From assembly GCA_002293365.1 (NCBI GenBank), contig DBDD01000298.1, positions 1 to 10,715 on the forward strand: a stretch of DNA of 10,715 nt, given 5' to 3'. Shown here in pieces: positions 1-4,964 of the stretch. Each line of letters opens with the position of its first letter. Position 1 is the first letter of the stretch. The position numbers and the translations under genes were made by a program. This DNA comes from Christensenella sp. UBA941. GTDB taxonomy: Bacteria > Bacillota > Clostridia > Christensenellales > UBA941. The notes under the pieces were generated by a model, which did no database searches, had not been told where the DNA came from, and saw only the letters and a list, made by a program, of their open reading frames with translations.

Positions 1-764
1 ATATAGACCTCTGTCTTGCCGCTGCCAGTAACGCCATGCAGCAAAAACGCGCCGCCATTCTCCATTGCGCCGGTAATAGCGCCTATCGCGCGGGTCTGCG
101 ATGCCGTTAGCTCGAAGTGCTGCTTTTCTTTCGGCAAAAGCGCCTCGTACGGCCTGCGGCGCAGATGCAGCCGTCCAAATTCAACCCAACCCTTGCGCTC
201 CATCGCTTTAAGCGCTCCGGACGCGCCGGGGCAAAGCTCCTCTATATCCGAAACCGGCGCTTCTATGCCCGATTTGAGCAACGACAGCAGTTTTAGCTGC
301 AAAGGCGCGCGCGCAATCCCGTCCTTTGATGTCAGCTGCGCCCTAGCGGCCTCTATTCCCGCCGCGTCCATCGTCAAGCGCGCCGTCCGTGCGCTCTTCT
401 CCTGTACGCGCGAGCCGCGAAGCTGCGCCGGGATCATTAGGCGCAGAGCGTCGATAAGCCGGCAGCAATATTCGTCCTTCATCCATTTGGCGAGCTCAAG
501 CTGCTCTATACTAAGCGCCGGATAGTCCTCGAGCACGCCGGAGACATCCTTTAACGCACCCGCGAGGCCAAAGCCCTCTGGCAAGCCCGATTCGTCCGTC
601 TCGGATACGACAAAGCCCTCCGTTAGCTTTTCGCCGCGCCCAAAAGGTACGAGCACACGATATCCGGGTATCACAAAAGAAAGCGGATCGGGCAGCCTAT
701 ACGCGAAAACACGATCCACATTCACATGCGCTATATCTACGATTACGTCTACAATTCTTGACAC
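1..764 (-). CDS. priA: Primosomal protein N' (PriA helicase), N-terminal part
   Basis: PriA is the 3'-5' superfamily 2 DNA helicase that rebinds abandoned forks and reloads the replicative helicase. The gene runs off the left edge; 254 N-terminal residues are visible and the frame is open throughout (the full protein is usually 730-800 aa). Residues 1-100 match the PriA 3'-DNA-binding domain, with the stretches VDVIVDIAHVNVDRVFAYRLP and RVLVPFGRG, closely resembling the B. subtilis start. A winged-helix-like region follows, then a helicase entry motif (LTASQTRAIGAI) and Walker A GVTGSGKT at residues 244-251. The start is GTG at 764: an in-frame TAA lies a few codons upstream and the conserved family N-terminus begins right here. 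There is no Shine-Dalgarno sequence. A TTGACA/TAAAAT promoter ends six bases before GTG, suggesting a leaderless message. Identity is near certain; everything after Walker A is outside the window. Confidence 0.96.
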   Translation of the reverse strand, partial: MSRIVDVIVDIAHVNVDRVFAYRLPDPLSFVIPGYRVLVPFGRGEKLTEGFVVSETDESGLPEGFGLAGALKDVSGVLEDYPALSIEQLELAKWMKDEYCCRLIDALRLMIPAQLRGSRVQEKSARTARLTMDAAGIEAARAQLTSKDGIARAPLQLKLLSLLKSGIEAPVSDIEELCPGASGALKAMERKGWVEFGRLHLRRRPYEALLPKEKQHFELTASQTRAIGAITGAMENGGAFLLHGVTGSGKTEVY

Positions 765-800
765 GCATATATTTTACAGCCGTGCGATATGGTGTGTCAA
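765..800 (-). promoter_or_regulatory. Predicted sigma-A promoter of priA (leaderless geometry)
   Basis: Reading the minus strand, a perfect TTGACA -35 (plus 795-800) is followed after 18 bases by TAAAAT (plus 771-776). Only six bases separate the -10 from the GTG codon of priA, so transcription should begin at or within a base or two of the start codon. The rest of the 765-850 gap shows no clear terminator for the methyltransferase gene ending at 851. Confidence 0.6.
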
Positions 801-850
801 ATGGCCCAAGACTGCAAAATGGCATTTTTTCCGCAAGATTTTAATAATTA

Positions 851-1855
851 TTATGCCGCGTAGAATTCCCGCACAGCCTCAAAGAACGCGTCGATATTCT
901 CCCATGGGGCCATTGGCGGGATATCGCAGCCGGAGGAGATGACGAAATTCGGATATTTCGCGCACTCCGATAAAACGCGCTGCGTCTCTTCGCGAACGCT
1001 GTCCGGCGTACCGTTGCGGAATTGCATAGACGGGTCGACGTTGCCCATGGCGACGATATCCTGCGGGATATGTTTCAGCATCTCATGCATAGAGATGGCG
1101 TTTCCGAAATGATATGCAGACGCGCCGACGCGCAGGATCGAGTCGATCATCCTGATCGTATTATTACCGCAGTTGTGATATATAACAATAAAACCCTCGT
1201 CCTGAACGGTGTCTACGATTTGCTTACTGTATGGCTCTGAAAACTCCTCTGCCAGCGCCGGGGACAGTATACCCGTAACGGGCTCCGCGATGACGACGCC
1301 GTCCGCGCAGACTTTCTTGTATTTTTGAATGTACGCGATCAAAAATTCCGTAACTTTACGCATGACGCAATGCACCATATCCGGCTCGTCGTAGCAACAG
1401 ATCATAGCCTCGGATACATCCATCAGCCGCGCCGCCAGCGAAAACGGGCCGATAACGCCCGCGAAAACAGGGCGATCCATAATCAGCTTTTTCGCTTGCC
1501 CGATGGCTTCGATATAATTACCTGTACGCCCCTCCCCTACCGCCGGCACGCGCAGCGCTTCGGCATCCTCTTCGCTGTGAACGATCGAACCCGTTACCGT
1601 CGGCACTTCTTCGTCCGATACGCGAATTTGGCTGCCGAACGCTTCCGCTTCGACGGAAAGATCCATCATGCTCATGGCGGCCAAAGCATCCACCCTGTCA
1701 GCGATGAGCTTCATACCCCTAGCTTGCGTTTCACTGTCCGCGATCAGCTCACGTACGGTAATGCCCATCAGGCTTATGGAAGGAAACGACAAGACCGGCA
1801 TCGGCTTTTTCTTCTCAGCCATGCGCAGATCGTTCAGCCATCGTTTCATGTTCAT
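851..1855 (-). CDS. URO-D family (MtaA/CmuA/MtvB-like) corrinoid methyltransferase
   Basis: A 334-residue protein of the uroporphyrinogen decarboxylase superfamily, in the branch of cobalamin-dependent methyltransferases rather than haem-pathway HemE. Family knowledge: these TIM-barrel zinc enzymes move methyl groups between a methylated substrate, a corrinoid protein, and a thiol or folate. Visible zinc-ligand pattern: His227-x-Cys229 in YHNCGNN, and Cys310 in SSGCDIPP near the C-terminus. These His/Cys ligands are typical of MtaA/MtbA-type methyltransferases and are not part of HemE catalysis. MGNVDPSMQF (about 270-279) is a further family signature. The preceding co-directional gene encodes a corrinoid protein, the expected partner. 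The frame is open up to 1903, but I chose ATG 1855 because a weak purine-rich GCGAGA precedes it and the upstream codons lie in a repeat hairpin; ATG 1849 is an alternative. The substrate cannot be deduced. It could be either the substrate-side enzyme (as MtvB) or the acceptor-side enzyme (as MtaA). Confidence 0.85.
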   Translation of the reverse strand: MNMKRWLNDLRMAEKKKPMPVLSFPSISLMGITVRELIADSETQARGMKLIADRVDALAAMSMMDLSVEAEAFGSQIRVSDEEVPTVTGSIVHSEEDAEALRVPAVGEGRTGNYIEAIGQAKKLIMDRPVFAGVIGPFSLAARLMDVSEAMICCYDEPDMVHCVMRKVTEFLIAYIQKYKKVCADGVVIAEPVTGILSPALAEEFSEPYSKQIVDTVQDEGFIVIYHNCGNNTIRMIDSILRVGASAYHFGNAISMHEMLKHIPQDIVAMGNVDPSMQFRNGTPDSVREETQRVLSECAKYPNFVISSGCDIPPMAPWENIDAFFEAVREFYAA

Positions 1856-1895
1856 ATAAGAATATCTCGCTTTCGTTTTTGGGTATAAGAAACAC

Positions 1896-1950
1896 GCTCG
1901 CATGTAAATTGTAGGGGCGAACTGCGTTCGCCCGCCGTATTTACGCGAGC
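1896..1950. repeat. Intercistronic nested hairpin with GTAG-headed REP-like core
   Basis: The core at 1911-1933 is GTAG followed by a perfect 8-bp stem (GGGCGAAC/GTTCGCCC) with a 3-base TGC loop. An outer inverted repeat encloses it: GCTCGC-AT-GTAAAT (1896-1909) against ATTTACGCGAGC (1939-1950), 12 pairs with a two-base bulge. It sits between the corrinoid-protein stop and the methyltransferase start of one operon and has no T-tract, so it is not an ordinary terminator. The GTAG head plus 8-bp stem and 3-base loop match the arms of the repeat at 7708-7783. It probably affects mRNA stability or the ratio between the two cistrons. Confidence 0.7.
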
Positions 1951-1971
1951 ATGATAGTTATTGACGGTTTT

Positions 1972-2616
1972 TTATGCGCTCTTCTTCTTAATAGCCTCTA
2001 AAGCGACCTCTGCGGCAGACGCCGCGTCCGGCGCGTAATAATCCGCGCCAATGCTATTTGCGAACGCCTCGTTAACCGGCGCGCCGCCAACCATGACGAT
2101 GTATTTGTTTTTTAGGCCGCGTGCGCTTAGCTCACTCATAACGTTCTGCATGCTGGGCATTGTCGTCGTAAGCAGCGCCGACATGCAAATTACATCGGCT
2201 TTCTCTTCCTCTGCCCTATCAATAAATACGGAAGGCTCTACATCTACGCCCAAATCGACGACTTCCAGCCCAGCGCCCTTGAGCATCATGACGACCAGAT
2301 TCTTGCCGATATCGTGTAAGTCTCCCTTTACAGTACCAATAACGGCCTTGCCGACGGGCTTGTTGCCTATTTCGACTAGCTTTGGTTCCAGTACGGATAG
2401 CCCCATATTCATTGCCCTAGCAGCTACTAGCACCTCGGGAACGAATACTTCGTTATTCTTGAATTTTGCGCCGATAATCATCATCCCGGATAGCAAGCCT
2501 TCGTTTAGAATCTCTTTAGGATCCAGACCTTCTTCCAGCGCTTGGGCAACCAGTTCCTTCACGATCTTTGCCTTCCCTTTTTGTAATAATTCGGATATCT
2601 CTTGAATGATCGCCAT
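1972..2616 (-). CDS. Methyltransferase corrinoid (cobalamin-binding) protein, MtaC/MtbC-like
   Basis: A 214-residue corrinoid carrier protein. Residues 1-85 form the helical cap domain of methionine-synthase-type B12 modules; residues 88-210 form the Rossmann-like B12-binding domain. The diagnostic DxHxxG motif is present as GDLHDIGKN (Asp99, His101, Gly104); His101 is the expected lower axial cobalt ligand. Further cobalamin-loop signatures are SALLTTTM (146-153), VGGAPVN (176-182) and YAPDAASA (194-201). Length is normal for stand-alone corrinoid proteins. The frame can start at GTG 2625, but ATG 2616 is chosen because AAGGAG lies eight bases before it and overlaps the region of the GTG. 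By family analogy it accepts a methyl group at Co(I) and passes it to a second methyltransferase; the URO-D enzyme is encoded directly downstream. Neither a reductive activator (RamA-like) nor an MttB/MtaB-type substrate methyltransferase is in the window. Confidence 0.93.
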   Translation of the reverse strand: MAIIQEISELLQKGKAKIVKELVAQALEEGLDPKEILNEGLLSGMMIIGAKFKNNEVFVPEVLVAARAMNMGLSVLEPKLVEIGNKPVGKAVIGTVKGDLHDIGKNLVVMMLKGAGLEVVDLGVDVEPSVFIDRAEEEKADVICMSALLTTTMPSMQNVMSELSARGLKNKYIVMVGGAPVNEAFANSIGADYYAPDAASAAEVALEAIKKKSA

Positions 2617-2651
2617 TTTTTGCACTCCTTCTGAATTGATTCACGGCTTAT

Positions 2652-2680
2652 TGACGTTGATATTTATGATTATAACGTCA
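2652..2680. promoter_or_regulatory. Candidate operator: 7-bp inverted repeat over the corrinoid-operon -10
   Basis: TGACGTT (2652-2658) and AACGTCA (2674-2680) are perfect inverted copies with a 15-base spacer, so arm centres are 22 bases apart, about two helical turns. The right arm begins at the last base of the TATAAT-like -10 of the minus-strand operon (plus 2669-2674). That -10 has no recognisable -35 at 16-18 bases, which fits a promoter needing an activator such as the divergent AraC protein. A nearby 10-base palindrome AATTGCAATT lies at 2682-2691. Binding by any given protein is inference. Confidence 0.4.
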
Positions 2681-2734
2681 TAATTGCAATTGATTTGGAC
2701 GAATTATCGATTTTTAGTAATATTTTTAGATATA

Positions 2735-2758
2735 TGCTATAATACCATTGATTGGAGG
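2735..2758 (+). promoter_or_regulatory. Extended -10 promoter and RBS of the PocR-AraC regulator
   Basis: TGCTATAAT (2735-2743) is a perfect extended -10; no good -35 is seen. The expected start of transcription, about 2750, leaves a short leader carrying GGAGG at 2754-2758, seven bases before ATG 2766. This argues against the possible TTG start at 2748, which would lie at or before the transcript's 5' end. Confidence 0.6.
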
Positions 2759-2765
2759 CGGAGCA

Positions 2766-4010
2766 ATGCGGCCATATCTTTATACGGTGGTGGAAGAAGC
2801 CGTTTTGGATGATATGCTGGGCTCGCTTCAAGCCTGTATCGATATCCCTTTGCAGGTAACGGACGAGTTCGGTAATACGCTTATCGATAAGGGCTCTCAA
2901 GCGCGCTATTGCCAAAGGCTTTCCCCTTTCTTTTCCGCCGGCGATAGTTGTGCCAGGCTGCATATGGACGCCGCTAGGCGCGCAGTGGATTTGGGAGAGC
3001 CGTATATCTTCGCGTGCCACGCGAATTTAAATCACATGGTTTATCCGCTCATGTCGGGAGGCGCGCTGCTATCGGGCGCCGTGCTTGCGGGCCCGTTTTT
3101 ACTGGACGCGCCGGATTCCACCATAATCGCCGAAGTGGCGCAGCGCTATACGTTGTCCGCCGGCGTATTGCTGGAGTTGTATGACGATTTAGCCGAAATT
3201 CGTGTGCTCGACCCCGCGTCCGCTACTAAAATCAGCAAACTATTATACTACCTATTTTCCAATTTGATTTCGAGCTCGCGGCAGCAGCTTATTTTAAACC
3301 GTTCAAAGCAGCTACAACAGGCCAGAATAAACGAATCTATTCAGATGTATAAATCTTTCGGCGAAGCGGCGTCCCATTACCCCTATGAAAAAGAAAAGCT
3401 GCTTATCGCCAAGGTAAAAGCGGGCGACGCCCAAGAAGCCAAAGGCATCCTCAACGAGCTTTTGGGCTATGTACTATTTAGCGAGGGAAATAAGCTCAGC
3501 GGCATAAAAACGAGAGCTTTGGAGCTCGCCTCGCTGCTCTCCCGTGCGGCGATTGAAGGCGGCGCGGCGGCAAACTTTATTCTAAGTATGAACAACAATT
3601 TTCTTCTTTCGCTCAATCAGGCCGAGGATTTTGACGTGTTGTGCCTGCGGCTGCAAGAGATTGTGGAAGCGTTTACGGATACCGTATTCAATACCGATAA
3701 GAATGTGAATAGCATAAAACGGGCTATGGCATATATCGCCCGGCAATACCACGCTAAGCTGACGCTCGAGGACGCTGCGGCGCACGTACATTTAACCCCG
3801 GCGTATTTTTCGACGCTTTTTCGACGCTCCTCGGGCATCGCCTTTAAGGAGTATTTAAATATGGTTCGCGTGGAGGAAGCGAAACGGCTGCTGGCGAATA
3901 CAGATTACGCCGTCATAGATATCGCGGTGGCGGTTGGCTTCGATGATCAAGGCTATTTTTCGAAGGTATTTAAAAAATTTACGGGCATGACGCCGCGACA
4001 GTATCGATAA
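2766..4010 (+). CDS. AraC-family transcriptional regulator with PocR sensor domain
   Basis: A 414-residue cytoplasmic regulator with three parts. Residues about 10-165 form a PocR domain, a proposed small-molecule sensor, recognisable by the spaced cysteines Cys49, Cys62 and Cys84 and by the segment YIFACHANLNHMVYPLM followed by a Gly-rich GAVLAGPF strand. Residues about 170-310 are largely helical. Residues about 315-414 are a complete AraC/XylS DNA-binding domain with both helix-turn-helix units (LEDAAAHVHLTPAYFSTLFRR and VIDIAVAVGFDDQGYFSKVFKKFTGMTPRQYR). The start is ATG 2766, set by GGAGG seven bases upstream. It diverges from the corrinoid operon across about 150 bases and most simply activates it when its ligand binds; PocR-AraC proteins are known neighbours of cobalamin-dependent pathways (for example pdu/cob). 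Its stop codon abuts the stop of the next, convergent gene with no base between. Confidence 0.9.
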   Translation: MRPYLYTVVEEAVLDDMLGSLQACIDIPLQVTDEFGNTLIDKGSQARYCQRLSPFFSAGDSCARLHMDAARRAVDLGEPYIFACHANLNHMVYPLMSGGALLSGAVLAGPFLLDAPDSTIIAEVAQRYTLSAGVLLELYDDLAEIRVLDPASATKISKLLYYLFSNLISSSRQQLILNRSKQLQQARINESIQMYKSFGEAASHYPYEKEKLLIAKVKAGDAQEAKGILNELLGYVLFSEGNKLSGIKTRALELASLLSRAAIEGGAAANFILSMNNNFLLSLNQAEDFDVLCLRLQEIVEAFTDTVFNTDKNVNSIKRAMAYIARQYHAKLTLEDAAAHVHLTPAYFSTLFRRSSGIAFKEYLNMVRVEEAKRLLANTDYAVIDIAVAVGFDDQGYFSKVFKKFTGMTPRQYR

Positions 4011-4766
4011 CTAGGAAGCCGCCCCCGACGATGCGTCCTGAATATTGGAGCGATGTTCTACGTCTACTAGCGAGTGGAAATGTGCAGTGCTTGAAGTAAA
4101 GTATAAACAGCAATAGCCGTCAAGCCCACTGGCATCGACGGATTCTTCGCCATGGTACATCCCTTGCAGCGAAGCGGCAACATCCTGTCCGTCTAAATGG
4201 ACGACGACAGGGCGCTTACTCCAATTCGGTTCGCCGCCGAACACGGTTAGAAATACCTCAACATCGGCCGCCGTACTGCATGCAACCTCGGCATGGCTAT
4301 CGCCGCCCAGCCTAGTAACGTTGAACGTTCTTTCTGTCCAGCAATCGGTAATTTTTGTTGGATTGCCAAGCTTGAAAAGCGCGTTTACCTCTTCCCAGGG
4401 CGTAGCCGCGCCAAAAATCTTGATCTCGGCGTTTACTGAAGGACCGATCGGGATTTCGACAGAAGAGCCAATGGGATGGCGTACGGCGGAAACAGCAAAG
4501 AGTCTGTCCATCGTCTCTTGGCCGATGGTACCGTCCGCCATGATTTCATTGAATTCCTGAAACGCAACGACGCACGAGCGCGTTTTGCCGCCAAATACTC
4601 CCGTGGGGCGTATGTGGAAGTACCCGAGCTCGGCTAGGCGTGCTTGGACGCGTAAAACGTCCTCCCCTTGGCTGCCGCTTTTTAAAAGCTCGGCTCCGAA
4701 GGCCGGCGCGTCGAGGATGGATAGCATTATTAACGCGAGGATGAGTATGGATAGCGATCTTTTCAT
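4011..4766 (-). CDS. Exported peptidoglycan-binding-domain protein of unknown function
   Basis: A 251-residue protein with a clear signal peptide: MKR, a hydrophobic run (SLSILILALIMLSIL), then a probable signal peptidase I site after AFGA near residue 24. Residues about 27-90 form a PG_binding_1 repeat (GSQGEDVLRVQARLAELGYFHIRPTGVFGGKT... AFQ... ADGTIGQETMDRLF), which binds cell-wall peptidoglycan. Residues about 95-251 match nothing I recognise; they hold several Cys (three close together in two places) and a fairly acidic composition. No catalytic motif is visible, so it may be a wall-associated binding or assembly protein. The frame is open to a TTG at 4850, but ATG 4766 is chosen because the signal peptide begins there and a TATACT -10 lies seven bases upstream. 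It lacks a Shine-Dalgarno sequence, suggesting leaderless initiation. Confidence 0.8.
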   Translation of the reverse strand: MKRSLSILILALIMLSILDAPAFGAELLKSGSQGEDVLRVQARLAELGYFHIRPTGVFGGKTRSCVVAFQEFNEIMADGTIGQETMDRLFAVSAVRHPIGSSVEIPIGPSVNAEIKIFGAATPWEEVNALFKLGNPTKITDCWTERTFNVTRLGGDSHAEVACSTAADVEVFLTVFGGEPNWSKRPVVVHLDGQDVAASLQGMYHGEESVDASGLDGYCCLYFTSSTAHFHSLVDVEHRSNIQDASSGAAS

Positions 4767-4802
4767 CGTATTTAGTATAGCATAAGGGATGACTTGCGTC
4801 GA
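4767..4802 (-). promoter_or_regulatory. Predicted promoter of the peptidoglycan-binding protein (leaderless geometry)
   Basis: On the minus strand: TCGACG (plus 4797-4802), a 17-base spacer ending in TGC, and TATACT (plus 4774-4779). This is an extended -10 with a four-of-six -35. Only seven bases separate the -10 from ATG 4766, so the transcript would start at about the initiation codon. Confidence 0.55.
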
Positions 4803-4845
4803 TAGGGCGAATTTGCTATTACATGTTAATCTAAGTTTAGGTCGC

Positions 4846-4880
4846 TTCAATTCAATTCAATTCAATTAAATTAAATTCGA
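4846..4880. repeat. Pentanucleotide tandem repeat, seven units
   Basis: Four exact TTCAA units (4846-4865), two TTAAA units (4866-4875) and one TTCGA unit (4876-4880). The array lies in the 198-base gap between the divergent promoters of the peptidoglycan-binding gene and dnaX, about 35 bases upstream of the dnaX -10. Unit-number changes by slipped-strand mispairing are plausible. It is AT-rich, so it could also act as an UP-element-like or curved tract. Confidence 0.85.
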
Positions 4881-4914
4881 TTGCCTATCGCGTGCATTCG
4901 GCGCGAAAAACGTG

Positions 4915-4920
4915 TATAAT
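4915..4920 (+). promoter_or_regulatory. Predicted -10 element of the dnaX promoter
   Basis: A perfect TATAAT with no convincing -35 at 16-18 bases. It would give a leader of about 38 bases. The purine-rich GGGATGGACGG at 4951-4961 lies just before ATG 4965 and may serve as a weak ribosome binding site. Confidence 0.45.
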
Positions 4921-4964
4921 AGACAAGATTATAAAGACGCCGTACGGCGCGGGATGGACGGATT

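Noticed and set aside
16..525. 169-codon open frame on the plus strand
   Set aside because: It is the antisense shadow of priA; the minus-strand reading gives an uninterrupted PriA sequence with Walker A.
821..838. AAAATGGCATTTT followed by more T in the priA/methyltransferase gap, resembling an intrinsic terminator
   Set aside because: The arms are separated by one base, so no hairpin loop can form. On the minus strand, where it would serve the methyltransferase gene, the T-run would precede rather than follow the stem.
4767..4850. N-terminal extension of the peptidoglycan-binding protein from TTG 4850
   Set aside because: It would put 28 non-signal residues before a textbook signal peptide, begins inside the pentanucleotide repeat, lacks a ribosome binding site, and contains the promoter.
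4850..4964. Possible SRP RNA (ffs) gene upstream of dnaX, a common position in Bacillota
   Set aside because: The gap is short, AT-rich and filled by the repeat and the promoter; no conserved GGAA/GNAR-loop helix 8 motif is visible.
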